From CAYWMD01 sp964458575 (GTDB lineage Bacteria > Verrucomicrobiota > Verrucomicrobiia > Limisphaerales > JADLHS01): 23,429 bases of DNA. Positions within the stretch are counted from its first letter, which is position 1, and each line of letters opens with the position of its first letter. This document shows, in pieces, positions 6,400 to 14,571 of the stretch. The position numbers and the translations under genes are program-made. The DNA is taken from NCBI GenBank assembly GCA_964458575.1, contig CAYWMD010000084.1:1-23429 (forward strand). Direction: 5' to 3'. Under the pieces are notes generated by a model, which saw only the letters and a program-made list of their open reading frames with translations, was not told where the DNA came from and did not search any database.

Positions 6400-8787
6400 T
6401 CACGGTCGCGTTGGTTGCGCGCTCATTTCAAAGCGCAGCATCCCTCCCTGTTCAATTTCGCTGTGGCGAAGCCAGGTGCGGTCCAGGGGCGCGTCATTCA
6501 GCCAGACTTTCTGCACGTAGGGATGATCCGCCGCGGCGTTCTCGGCCACAATGACAAGGGGTTTGGTTTTCAGTTGAACCTCGGCCTTCTCGAACAGCGG
6601 TGAACCGAGTTGGTATCGGTCCGTGCCGGCAACCGGATACAATCCCAAGGCACTGAACACGTACCACGCGGAGAGCGTTCCGCCGTCGTCGTTGCCGTCC
6701 AGGCCATCGTAGCGGTCGCCATATTTGTTCGCCATGATCCAGCGTGACCATTTTTGCGTCAGGTCGGGCCGGCCGGCTTCGTTGAAAAGATACGCGGCGT
6801 GTATGTCTGGTTGATTGCCATGCCAGTAGTACGGCCCGGGATTCCAACGGCCCATCGTGGGATTCGACCTGGCAAAGAAGGCGTCCAGTTCTTCAACAAA
6901 ATACTCGCGGCTTTTGAACAGCGAAATCATTCCCGGCGCGTCGTGCGGCGCGCCCCAGCGCCATTGCAACGCGCTGCCTTCCACGTACGCCTTGGTGTAT
7001 CGGCCCTTTGGATCGAAATAGGTCAAACGCCGCGGCTCGAACGGCTCGAAGAATTTCCCCTGTGCGTCGCGTGGCTGGAAATACTGCGTCTGCGGATTCC
7101 AGAGGTTGCGATAAAACTGCGCGTGTTTGCGGAACATGGCCGCGTCGTCCGTTTGTTCGAGCGCCGCCGCCAGCAGCGAAATGGCGTGATCCGCCCACGC
7201 ATATTCAAGTGTGCGCGTGACGCTTTTCGCCACGCGGTCGGACGGGCAATAACCAAATTCCAGGTAATCGGCCACCCCTTCGCGGCCCGAGAACACCGCG
7301 CCGGGCGGTGTGGGTTTGAGTGCGGTCTGTCGCATGGCCGCATAGGCCGCTCCGACGTCGAAGTCCCGCACGCCTTTCAAATAAGCCTCCGCGATGACGA
7401 TGTCCGCGGGGGTGCCGAGCATGGAGTTGGAATAGCCGCGACCCGAGGGCCAGCGGGGCAGCCAGCCGCCCTGCGCCCGCATGTTCAGCAGCGACCTGAT
7501 CATGTTCCGCTGGTCGTTCGGCGCGATCAACGAATAGAGCGGGTGGGTCGTCCGAAAGGTGTCCCACATTGAAAGATCCGTGAAATAGCGGAAGTCTAGG
7601 GCCTTGTGAACCTTGCCGTCGAATCCCGTATATTCGCCGTTGACGTCGCTGAACAACGTCGGCATCTGAAACGCCCGGAACAGCGCCGTGTAGAAAATGG
7701 TCCGTTGCTTCCCGGTGCCGCCCTGAATGCGGATTAACGAGAGCTGTTTTTCCCACGCTTGCTGCGCTTCCGCGCGGACCTGGTCGAAACTCTTGGCCTC
7801 GGCTTCAGCGGCGAGATTGGCCCGAGCATTCGCCACACTTACGTAAGAGATGGCCAGCTTGAGCGTCACGTTCGCCGCAGCGTTCGTGAACTGGAAACCC
7901 AGATCCGCGCCGGCGCGGTCTCCCTCCGCAGCCGATTGGTTCGCGGAATAAGCGTCGCCGGTCCACGTGCCGTACGAGGCGAAGGGTTGATCCAGGCGCG
8001 CGACGAAAAAGGCCGTGAGGCCGCCGTAACGTCGGGCGAAGGTGCCGAAAGTTCGCACCGAACCTTCCACCTCCCGCGCTTCCGGCAACACGCGCACTTT
8101 CGCCTCGCGAGACTTCTCCCCTCCCAGCGCATTGGACACGTCAATCACCAGGTGCGGCGTTTTCGTTTTGGAGAAGGTGTAACGATGCACCCCCACCCGC
8201 GCCGTGGCGGTGAGTTCCACCAACGTTCCCGACGCCGGCAAACGGACCGCGTAATAGCCGGGCGAAGCCACCTCATCGCTGTGGGAAAAGGTCGCGGCCT
8301 GACCCGCGTGGAATTTCTTCGGGTTGACCGTTGCCGCCGCCGGCGTCACCAAAAAATGTCCGCCCTCTTTGGCGCCGGTGCCGTTCAAGCGCGTGTGACT
8401 GAAGCCCAGCACCTGGTCGTCGCCATAATAATAGCCGGAAGTATTGAGCGCCCGCCTGCCGGTCAGCCACGACACGGTTTCCGGGCCGAGCCGCACCATC
8501 CCGAGCGGGACCATCACGCCCGGGAAGTTGTTCCCACACACCCAGGGATAGCCGCCCGTGCCGACGAAGGGATTGACCTGGCCGCCGAGTTCGCGCGGTG
8601 AAAAAGTCGTGTGCAAGCGACCGGGTTCCGCGCCGACGATGCGGTGATGTTTCCAGGCCAGCATTCCCATAAGGCCGGCCATCAAAACAGTCACGCCCAG
8701 TCCAAACCCAAGCGCCAGTTTCAGCAGACGTTTCCACCGGGGTGCGCGCTTTCGGCCGGGATTTGGTTGGTCCTCGCGACTCATCAT
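6400..8787 (-). CDS. Membrane-anchored GH92 family glycosidase (alpha-mannosidase-like)
   Basis: This 795-residue protein starts with a basic cytoplasmic tail and one hydrophobic segment (about 21-45), so it is probably anchored in the membrane and faces the periplasm. GH92 blocks follow in the family order: VNPFVGTGG (71-79), FPGVMVPLGMVRLGPE (88-103), GFSHTRLNGTG (128-138), DTFRTTHPLYSLI, TLEYAWADH, and GNDDGGTLSAWYVFSALG (698-715). GH92 enzymes are calcium-dependent exo-alpha-mannosidases acting by inversion. Glu528 in TLEYAW aligns by motif with the general acid of characterised members, and the GNDD block holds the base region. The usual GNDDCG is GNDDGG here. Likely role: trimming mannose from glycans; linkage cannot be read from sequence. 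It is divergent from the CDF transporter. Confidence 0.92.
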   Translation of the reverse strand: MMSREDQPNPGRKRAPRWKRLLKLALGFGLGVTVLMAGLMGMLAWKHHRIVGAEPGRLHTTFSPRELGGQVNPFVGTGGYPWVCGNNFPGVMVPLGMVRLGPETVSWLTGRRALNTSGYYYGDDQVLGFSHTRLNGTGAKEGGHFLVTPAAATVNPKKFHAGQAATFSHSDEVASPGYYAVRLPASGTLVELTATARVGVHRYTFSKTKTPHLVIDVSNALGGEKSREAKVRVLPEAREVEGSVRTFGTFARRYGGLTAFFVARLDQPFASYGTWTGDAYSANQSAAEGDRAGADLGFQFTNAAANVTLKLAISYVSVANARANLAAEAEAKSFDQVRAEAQQAWEKQLSLIRIQGGTGKQRTIFYTALFRAFQMPTLFSDVNGEYTGFDGKVHKALDFRYFTDLSMWDTFRTTHPLYSLIAPNDQRNMIRSLLNMRAQGGWLPRWPSGRGYSNSMLGTPADIVIAEAYLKGVRDFDVGAAYAAMRQTALKPTPPGAVFSGREGVADYLEFGYCPSDRVAKSVTRTLEYAWADHAISLLAAALEQTDDAAMFRKHAQFYRNLWNPQTQYFQPRDAQGKFFEPFEPRRLTYFDPKGRYTKAYVEGSALQWRWGAPHDAPGMISLFKSREYFVEELDAFFARSNPTMGRWNPGPYYWHGNQPDIHAAYLFNEAGRPDLTQKWSRWIMANKYGDRYDGLDGNDDGGTLSAWYVFSALGLYPVAGTDRYQLGSPLFEKAEVQLKTKPLVIVAENAAADHPYVQKVWLNDAPLDRTWLRHSEIEQGGMLRFEMSAQPTRP

Positions 8788-8888
8788 CAGGCTTTGATGT
8801 AAACGAGGAGCGTCGTTTTTGAAACCATTATTCGCTCGACGGCGGCAACCGGTTGCCGCGGCTCAGGCTTGGCGAGCGCCGGGGCTTG

Positions 8889-9800
8889 GTGTCTAATTCA
8901 CCGGAATTGCAACGCTCCGCGCTAACCCGTTTCGCCTGGCTGTCCATCGCGGCCGCCGTGCTCACGATTGTGCTTAAAACGGCGGCGTGGTTCATCACGG
9001 GCTCAGTGGGCCTGCTTTCAGACGCGGTCGAATCGCTTGTCAATCTCATCGGCGGATTTATGGCGCTGGCCATGTTGACGGTGGCGGCGCGGCCGGCGGA
9101 CGAGGACCACGCATACGGCCACGGCAAGGCCGAGTATTTTTCCAGCGGGCTGGAAGGCGGTTTGATTCTCGTCGCGGCGGTCAGCATCGGCGCGGCGGCC
9201 GTGCTGCGGCTGTTGACGCCAAAACCGCTCGAGGCCGTGGGCGTGGGTTTGATCGTTTCCGCCGTGGCTTCGGCCATCAATCTGGGCGTGGCGCTCCTGC
9301 TCCTGCGCGTGGGCCGGACGCACAATTCCATCACGCTCGAAGCCAACGCGCATCATCTGCTCACCGATGTGTGGACCTCGGTCGGTGTCATCGTGGGCGT
9401 GGGCCTGGTGGCAATGACGCACTGGCTGTGGCTCGATCCGGTCGTGGCGCTGCTCGTGGCGGCGAACATCGTCTGGACCGGTGTGGGCATCGTGCGGCGG
9501 TCCGTCGGCGGGCTGATGGACGTTTCGCTGTCCGGCCAGGACATGGCGGCGGTGCGGAAGGTGTTGCAGGCCCACGAGCAAAACGGCATCCAATTTCATG
9601 CCCTGCGTTCGCGGCAATCCGGCGCGAGAAAATTTGTATCGGTTCACGTGCTCGTGCCCGGCGCATGGACGGTGCAGCGCGGTCACGAGTTCTTGGACCA
9701 GATCGAAGCCGAGATTCGCACCGCCCTACCCGATGCGGTCGTGTTCACCCATTTGGAATCGCTCGACGACCCGGCGTCGTGGGATGACGCGACGATTTGA
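8889..9800 (+). CDS. Cation diffusion facilitator (CDF) family transporter
   Basis: The product is about 303 residues with six hydrophobic segments followed by a soluble C-terminal domain, the CDF layout. Diagnostic motifs are GLLSDAVESLVN in TM2, DEDHAYGHGKAEYF after it, and EANAHHLLTDVWTSVG in TM5, giving the HxxxD half of the transport site. In TM2 the site reads E-S-L-V-N rather than the commoner D/H-x3-D, which may shift metal preference. CDF proteins export divalent metals (Zn, Mn, Fe, Co) by proton antiport as dimers. The start is uncertain: GTG at 8889 is preferred, and an in-frame TTG at 8853 would add 12 residues. The end of the protein is HLESLDDPASWDD, a normal CDF tail. Confidence 0.9.
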   Translation: MSNSPELQRSALTRFAWLSIAAAVLTIVLKTAAWFITGSVGLLSDAVESLVNLIGGFMALAMLTVAARPADEDHAYGHGKAEYFSSGLEGGLILVAAVSIGAAAVLRLLTPKPLEAVGVGLIVSAVASAINLGVALLLLRVGRTHNSITLEANAHHLLTDVWTSVGVIVGVGLVAMTHWLWLDPVVALLVAANIVWTGVGIVRRSVGGLMDVSLSGQDMAAVRKVLQAHEQNGIQFHALRSRQSGARKFVSVHVLVPGAWTVQRGHEFLDQIEAEIRTALPDAVVFTHLESLDDPASWDDATI

Positions 9801-9951
9801 AGGCCGCCGGCCGCCAGCGCCACGACTACGGAACAAGCGGGCTGGTCGAATGGCGGTAACAAACGCGCGGAACACACGACCGCTGAACGACCGCCCGGCG
9901 AGGCTCTCCTTGACCCGCGCTGCCAAAGCCGCTAGACCTTGCGCATCATTT

Positions 9952-10335
9952 ATGGCTACCAAACAGATCATCAAACCCGCGAAATCACCCGCCGCCGTCG
10001 GTCCATACAACCATGGTGTGCGCATCGGCGACCTCCTGTTCTGCGCCGGACAGATTCCCATTGACCCGGCGACCGGCAATCTCATCGCCGGCGACATCCA
10101 GGCGCAAACCGAGCGCGTGCTGCAAAACGTGAAGGCCATTCTCGACGACCAGAAACTCACCTTCGCCAACGTGGTCAAGAGCACGGTGTTCATGACGAAC
10201 CTCGCGGACTTCGCCGGCATGAACGAGGTCTATGCGAAGTATTTCACCAGTGATTTTCCGGCACGCTCGACCGTCCAAGTGGCGGCGTTGCCCAAGGGGG
10301 CGAATGTGGAAATTGAAGTGGTGGCGCATTTTTGA
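9952..10335 (+). CDS. ridA: RidA/YjgF family reactive-intermediate deaminase
   Basis: The 127-residue length and motifs GPYNHGVRIGDLLFCAGQIP (17-36), ARSTVQVAALP (104-114) and VEIEVVA at the C-terminus place this in the Rid family. These trimers hydrolyse reactive enamine/imine intermediates released by PLP enzymes. The key residues Arg105 and Glu120 of active RidA are present. GPYN replaces the commoner GPYS. The ATG at 9952 gives the usual short N-terminus. It is 72 bases upstream of the ATL-like gene on the same strand and might be cotranscribed with it. The gene symbol is given by family resemblance; the Rid subgroup was not tested. Confidence 0.9.
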   Translation: MATKQIIKPAKSPAAVGPYNHGVRIGDLLFCAGQIPIDPATGNLIAGDIQAQTERVLQNVKAILDDQKLTFANVVKSTVFMTNLADFAGMNEVYAKYFTSDFPARSTVQVAALPKGANVEIEVVAHF

Positions 10336-10407
10336 TTTATCGTGGCTGGGCTCGTGAGAGCGCAGCTGAGTGCAAATGGCCGCGTTCGCACGCGCGCCGC
10401 TACCATC

Positions 10408-10878
10408 ATGAAAAAAACCTGGCGCGAAAAACTGGCGGACGACAAAGGGCTGCCCAAGGTCTGCGAGGTCACCGGCAGGTTGACCAAGCGGTGGGGCGAG
10501 GGTCGTTTCGTCATTCCCGCGCCACGCGCGGTGGACGCGTTGATGAAGCAAGTCCCCAAAGGTCGGCTCGTGACGATCAACGAGCTTCGCGCCGCGCTGG
10601 CGCGGAAGCACAAAACGGATTTCGCCTGCCCCATCACCACGGGGATTTTCTCCTGGATTGCGGCTCACGCGGCCGCGGAGGACGAAGCCGCCGGCGGCAG
10701 GCGCATTACCCCGTATTGGCGCACCTTGAAGACCGGCGGTGAGCTCAACCCCAAGTATCCGGGAGGCGTCGCCGGCTTGGCCAGGCGGTTGCGGGCCGAG
10801 GGACACAAGGTTGTGAGCAAAGGCCAACGCATGCTGGTGGCGGATTTTGAAACGAAGCTGTTTGCAAGGTTGAAATGA
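10408..10878 (+). CDS. Alkyltransferase-like (MGMT-fold) protein lacking the acceptor cysteine
   Basis: This 156-residue protein resembles the DNA-binding domain of O6-alkylguanine-DNA methyltransferases. VPKGRLVTINELRAAL corresponds to the helix-turn-helix entry, and the tail GELNPKYPGG..RLRAEGHKV matches the G.L..Y.GG..K..LL..EG end. At the position of the PCHR active site the sequence is PYWR (102-105), so no alkyl transfer to Cys is expected. Alkyltransferase-like (ATL) proteins also lack this Cys (Trp or Ala) and flag alkylated bases for nucleotide-excision repair. A DFACPITTG insert precedes the site and is not typical of Ada/Ogt. The ATG at 10408 was chosen because homology begins there. 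The gene overlaps the next one by 4 bases (ATGA). Confidence 0.75.
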   Translation: MKKTWREKLADDKGLPKVCEVTGRLTKRWGEGRFVIPAPRAVDALMKQVPKGRLVTINELRAALARKHKTDFACPITTGIFSWIAAHAAAEDEAAGGRRITPYWRTLKTGGELNPKYPGGVAGLARRLRAEGHKVVSKGQRMLVADFETKLFARLK

Positions 10879-11360
10879 GCTGGCCTGCGGACGATCCGAC
10901 CACGGTCCGGCTCGCGTTCACGATGGAAATGAATTCCCAGGAACTGGAAGCTGCCTTGAACCTGCTCCCGCACGGCCGGGAATTTCGTTTCGTTGACAAG
11001 CTCGTGCGCCTGACCCCCGGGAGGGAGGGCGCGGGCGAATACCGCGTGCGCGGCGATGAACCCTTTTTGCGCGGACATTTCCCCGGTGAACCGCTTTTCC
11101 CCGGCGTGCTGCTGGTGGAAGCGGCGGCGCAACTCGCGGGGGTGGTGGCGCAAAGCGATCCGCAGATCCCGCCACTCTCCGGCTTGAAACTCACGGCGGT
11201 TCGCAACGTGAAAATCCTGGGCAGTGCCCGGCCCGGCGAAATCATCCGGCTCGAAGCGCGCGTCACGGGGAGATTGGGAAATTTGATTCAGGCGCAAGCC
11301 ACCGCGAGCGTCAATGCCCAGGCCGTCCTGGAGGCGGGGCTCACTTTGAGCGGTTCATGA
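10875..11360 (+). CDS. FabZ-like 3-hydroxyacyl-ACP dehydratase
   Basis: The product has a hot-dog fold signature: LPHGREFRFVDKL near the N-terminus, then GHFPGEPLFPGVLLVEAAAQ. His68 and Glu82 (from the ATG at 10875) are 14 residues apart, as in the FabZ catalytic pair. FabZ-type enzymes remove water from 3-hydroxyacyl-ACP to give the trans-2-enoyl chain. At 161 residues it is slightly long because of about 20 N-terminal residues; an ATG at 10923 could be the true start, but the ATGA overlap with the previous gene favours 10875. The 3' end overlaps the convergent synthetase gene by 20 bases. A cluster-specific dehydratase is more likely than the housekeeping FabZ, since lpxD/lpxA neighbours are absent. 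Confidence 0.88.
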   Translation: MSWPADDPTTVRLAFTMEMNSQELEAALNLLPHGREFRFVDKLVRLTPGREGAGEYRVRGDEPFLRGHFPGEPLFPGVLLVEAAAQLAGVVAQSDPQIPPLSGLKLTAVRNVKILGSARPGEIIRLEARVTGRLGNLIQAQATASVNAQAVLEAGLTLSGS

Positions 11361-12600
11361 ATTCAGCACGCCACCCGGCGCGCGACACCTTGCCCCGATC
11401 GTTGGCAGCGAGCGAATCCACCAACCACCAATGACGCGGCACCTGCCAGGCGGGCAAGGTCTCCAACGCAAACTGCCGTAACTGCTCCTCGGTCGCCCGG
11501 CTCACCACGGCGGCCACAATTTCCTCCGTCCGCTCCGCGTCGCGACTCGGCACGCCGAACACCAGACATTCGGCAATCGCCGGGTGTTTTAACAAAGCCC
11601 GCTCGATGGTCTCCGGCGAAACCTTCCGACCGGCCACGTTGATCTGGTCGCCCGCGCGCCCGCGCAGGAATACCTGCCCATCCGCAATCTCGGCGAGATC
11701 GCTCGTGTGAAAGCAACCTTGATCCAGCTCCGAATCCGGTTGCGGCCAGAAAGATTCCGCCACGGCGCGACTGCGAACTTCCAGACAACTGTCGTCGGCA
11801 ACCGCAAGGGAAACATTTTTCAGGGGCACGCCGACGCGGGCGGCCTCCGTTCGCGGCGACTCGCTCGCGTCGTAAGCGATGCCGCCGCATTCGCTCGCGC
11901 CGTAGAAGTTGTGAATCTTCAACCCGTGTTTCCCGAAGACTTCCTGTTCCAGTGCGAGTGGCAGCGGCGCGCCGGCGGAGATGGCGAGTTTTACTTTGTC
12001 CGGAATCGCGCCGGCGTCCAGCCACGCACGCCACAGGGCCGGGACCGCCGGCAGCGTAAGCGCGGATTCGATTTGGGCCGACCGGCGAATTGCTTCCGGC
12101 AGCGGCGAGGGCGCAAGGATGAGCGGAATCCCGTGCAGCAACAACGGCGTGACGAGGTTCGAGAACCCATAGGAGTGTGCGAGGGAGATCACGCCGAGAT
12201 TCGGCCAATCGGGCCGCAGACCCATGGTGGCCACAATGTTCTCCGCGTCGGCGGCCAGTTGTTCGGCGGTGAACGCCACCACCCGCGCCACGCCGGTCGT
12301 GGCCGAAGTCATTTTCAAATGGTTGATCCCTGCGGGCAATTGATCGGTGACCGCCACCGGCGGTTGCTGGCCCCGTTCGAGCGGACAAACGATTTTTTGG
12401 GTCCGCCACGCGGCCAGCACAGCGAGAATGAATTCCACCGAGTGGCCTTGCGGAAATACGAAATTGCTTTTGCCCACGGCGATCGCCTCGCCGACCGTGA
12501 ACAGGTCGCCGAACGTCCACTGCCGGCCCGAGGCCGGTTCGTGCAGGGCGGTTTGCGCGCGTCGCCGGGCGGCGACCTGGCGCCAGAGTTCGTAAAGCAT
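11341..12600 (-). CDS. Short AMP-binding acyl-CoA/acyl-ACP synthetase
   Basis: This 419-residue ANL-superfamily enzyme activates a carboxylic acid as an acyl-AMP and passes it to CoA or ACP. Visible motifs are the P-loop TSATTGVARVV (98-108, for the usual TSGTTGxPKG), HSYGFS (142-147), YGASE (233-237), TSDL (299-302), the hinge region GRAGDQINVAGRKV (314-327) and GKVSR (403-407) with the catalytic Lys404. The changed P-loop and a length about 100 residues below typical acyl-CoA synthetases resemble the compact synthetases found in aryl-polyene-type clusters. The lipid-locus context suggests it primes or recycles an acyl starter. It is convergent with the dehydratase (20-base overlap) and divergent from the 250-residue protein gene, with only 51 bases between starts. 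Confidence 0.87.
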   Translation of the reverse strand: MLYELWRQVAARRRAQTALHEPASGRQWTFGDLFTVGEAIAVGKSNFVFPQGHSVEFILAVLAAWRTQKIVCPLERGQQPPVAVTDQLPAGINHLKMTSATTGVARVVAFTAEQLAADAENIVATMGLRPDWPNLGVISLAHSYGFSNLVTPLLLHGIPLILAPSPLPEAIRRSAQIESALTLPAVPALWRAWLDAGAIPDKVKLAISAGAPLPLALEQEVFGKHGLKIHNFYGASECGGIAYDASESPRTEAARVGVPLKNVSLAVADDSCLEVRSRAVAESFWPQPDSELDQGCFHTSDLAEIADGQVFLRGRAGDQINVAGRKVSPETIERALLKHPAIAECLVFGVPSRDAERTEEIVAAVVSRATEEQLRQFALETLPAWQVPRHWWLVDSLAANDRGKVSRAGWRAEFMNRSK

Positions 12601-12651
12601 TGTCAGGTTGTTAGCGCATCCGTAACTTTCACCGCAAGCAGCAATTGATGC

Positions 12652-13404
12652 ATGCCCGGACCGAACCAGACGTCACCGGATGAAGGCCAGACTCCGCGCC
12701 GATTCGAATTCGCGCGCGACAGTTTCGCGTTCGCCAACGAACTGCATTGGGAATATCAGTTCGATGCCGTTAGCGGAAAGACGACCTTCACGCGCCGGAC
12801 GCCGAAGCCGGCTTATGCGCACCGCTGTTTCGTGCTCACGCGCGCCGCGCGCCAGTTCCTCTACCACGCGCGTTTCGAGGCGGGTCGCCCGGCGGCGGAC
12901 GACGCGACGTGCCGGCGGTTGATCCGCGCTGTCATGTCGCGCAATCCCCGCACGCCGGGTGTCGTGGAGGCGCCGGTGGTCATTCCGGGCTACGCAAGCC
13001 TGCGGGAATTCAGCCGGGCGCGGGCGGCATTGCTGAAAGCCGGGTGCGGGGGCGCCTGGCGGTCCTACGTGTTGCGCAGTCATTGGCGGATGGTTTTCCC
13101 GATCTCACGTGCGCACCAATCGCGGACGGCCGAATCGTTGTTGGCCGAAATCCGCCGCGGCGGTTCGCCGATCATACACCTTGTCCGCTTTCCCCGATTG
13201 ACCATCAATCACGGCATGGTGCTCTTTGACGCTGAAGAAAGGACGACCGGCATTCAGTTTCGGGCATACGATCCGAACGATCCGGAAAAGCCCACGCATG
13301 TTTCATTCGACCGTGCCGCGCGGATTTTTTCGCTGCCAGCGAACCGTTATTGGGCCGGCGGGCGATTGGACGTGATCGAGATTTATCGCGGCTGGTTGAT
13401 GTGA
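12652..13404 (+). CDS. Conserved-looking protein of unknown function, possibly cysteine-peptidase-like
   Basis: This 250-residue, Arg-rich cytoplasmic protein has no signal peptide or membrane segment, and I do not recognise a named family. The C-terminal half reads like the end of a papain-type fold: LTINHGMVLF (183-192, His187) on one strand, then FRAYDPNDPEKP (203-214, Asp207) on the next. This His/Asp-on-adjacent-strands layout occurs in C39-like peptidases and transglutaminases. A partner Cys is not clear; Cys59 (HRCFVLTRAARQFL) and Cys132 (AGCGGAWRSY) are candidates. Position inside the lipid locus, divergent from the acyl synthetase, suggests a linked role such as acyl transfer or thioester handling, but that is speculation. 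The ATG at 12652 is the only good start. Confidence 0.7.
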   Translation: MPGPNQTSPDEGQTPRRFEFARDSFAFANELHWEYQFDAVSGKTTFTRRTPKPAYAHRCFVLTRAARQFLYHARFEAGRPAADDATCRRLIRAVMSRNPRTPGVVEAPVVIPGYASLREFSRARAALLKAGCGGAWRSYVLRSHWRMVFPISRAHQSRTAESLLAEIRRGGSPIIHLVRFPRLTINHGMVLFDAEERTTGIQFRAYDPNDPEKPTHVSFDRAARIFSLPANRYWAGGRLDVIEIYRGWLM

Positions 13405-13460
13405 TTGTCCTCATCCCGCCTCTCGCCCTTCCGATGAGAGCGGGTCAGGGCGAGGGTTTA
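13405..13460. repeat. Intergenic imperfect palindrome (CTCATCCCGC...GAGGG type)
   Basis: Between the converging genes, TCATCCCGCCTCTCGCCC is followed by TCCGATGAGAGCGGG and TCAGGGCGAGGGTTTATT. CTCTCGCCCTT and GATGAGAGCGGG, and CTCGCCC and GGGCGAG, can pair in part. The pattern resembles the CCTCACCC...GGGTGAGG family of dispersed intergenic palindromes seen in many GC-rich bacteria. It also covers the end of the membrane-protein gene and could act as a bidirectional terminator. Only one copy is in the window. Confidence 0.35.
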
Positions 13461-13804
13461 TTCAAATTCTTCCCCGGCTTCCAGAACGCCGAGCCAAAAA
13501 AAATGAGGCCGCAAAGATTGATGCCGCAGATGTAGCCGATTTTGTAAACCCGGCCCGAATTGTTCGCGGTGAAAATGTCCACGTCCATGCCCATCACCAG
13601 ACTGGGCAACGCCATCGGCATGAGCGCTCCGTGCAACACGCCGTAGCCAAAGCCCACCCGCGTATCGCGCGGATACGCGCGTGGCGACGCCCAGCCGTAG
13701 AGCCAGCCCATCGCGACGGCGACCACGACGAAAACGGCGATCTTTTTGATCCAATCGCGGAAGGTCAGACCGCCAAACCGGGCGACAGGCTCTGAGTCAG
13801 GCAT
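13445..13804 (-). CDS. Small three-helix membrane protein, unknown function
   Basis: This 119-residue protein has a short polar N-terminus and three hydrophobic stretches: KKIAVFVVVAVAMGWLYGWA (about 20-39), GYGVLHGALMPMALPSLVMG (54-73) and IGYICGINLCGLIFFGSAFW (89-108). It is probably an inner-membrane protein. No catalytic motif is evident and I do not recognise the family. Its start overlaps the end of the GT2 gene by 8 bases, so the two are probably translated together and may work as a membrane-associated pair, for example a glycosyltransferase with an accessory subunit. The last gene of a three-gene minus-strand operon. Confidence 0.72.
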   Translation of the reverse strand: MPDSEPVARFGGLTFRDWIKKIAVFVVVAVAMGWLYGWASPRAYPRDTRVGFGYGVLHGALMPMALPSLVMGMDVDIFTANNSGRVYKIGYICGINLCGLIFFGSAFWKPGKNLNKPSP

Positions 13805-14570
13805 GAGGTTGGAGCAGATCGTTCATCCGGGGATGGACCGCCACCGGGTTCATCCGCCACGGTCGCGGTTGCGCCGCCCACCAGCGTAACCAGCGCCAGC
13901 CGTCGGCGACCGGATGAATCCGGCTGCCACCGGACTTGTAAATGACGCGCACCGGGACAAATGCCACCGGGTAACCCGAAGTGATGGCAGCCAGCAGCAG
14001 TTCCGATTCGATTTCAAAACGATTCGTGGACAACGGCAGTCGCGCGGCGACCTCCAGATCGAGTAAACGAAATCCGCATTGCGAATCCGGCAGCGGAACG
14101 CCGCTCAATTGCGAAAGTCGCCGCGACATCCAACGGTTCGTCCAGCGTCGCAGCCGGGGCATCGTCCTGGCGCGCCCCATGCGATTGCCAACGATCATCG
14201 CGGCGTGCGTTCGCGCGGCACACTCGAAGAATTTCGGGATGTCCTCCGGCGCGTGCTGACCATCGCCATCGAGATTGAGCGCCCAGGCGAAGCCGCGTTC
14301 GCGCGCGTGCTGCCAGCCGGCACGCAACGCCGCGCCCTTGCCGGTATTTCCCGGGAGGCAAACCACCTCCGCGCCCGCACCGGCTGCAATCTGTGCGGTG
14401 GTGTCCGTCGAGCCATCGTCCACGACGATGACGGTGGGCAAATGCCGGCGAGCTCCGGTCACGACTTCGCCGATGCTCGCGGCTTCGTTGTGGCAGGGAA
14501 TGACGGCGGCGCACTGGCGCGGCCAAGCCCCGCCTGGTTCCCCGGCCAGGACTCTGGACGAGCCGGTCAC
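13797..14570 (-). CDS. Family 2 glycosyltransferase (DPM1/polyprenol-phosphate type)
   Basis: This 257-residue protein has the GT-A fold motifs VIPCHNEAASIGEVV (23-37), VVDDGSTDTT (49-58), GNTGKGAALRAGW (74-86), LDGDGQHAPEDIP (100-112) with the metal-binding Asp residues, and GNRMG. The GCGFR-like QCGFRLLD and EIESELLLAA blocks and the SRIHPVADGWRWLR end are usual for dolichyl/polyprenyl-phosphate sugar transferases. No transmembrane anchor is present, so it would act at the inner face of the membrane. It probably moves a sugar from an NDP-sugar to a lipid phosphate or lipid product of the neighbouring locus. The start is a GTG at 14570; no in-frame ATG precedes the first motif. It lies one base from the stop of the upstream secreted-protein gene. 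Confidence 0.9.
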   Translation of the reverse strand: MTGSSRVLAGEPGGAWPRQCAAVIPCHNEAASIGEVVTGARRHLPTVIVVDDGSTDTTAQIAAGAGAEVVCLPGNTGKGAALRAGWQHARERGFAWALNLDGDGQHAPEDIPKFFECAARTHAAMIVGNRMGRARTMPRLRRWTNRWMSRRLSQLSGVPLPDSQCGFRLLDLEVAARLPLSTNRFEIESELLLAAITSGYPVAFVPVRVIYKSGGSRIHPVADGWRWLRWWAAQPRPWRMNPVAVHPRMNDLLQPHA

Positions 14571-14571
14571 G

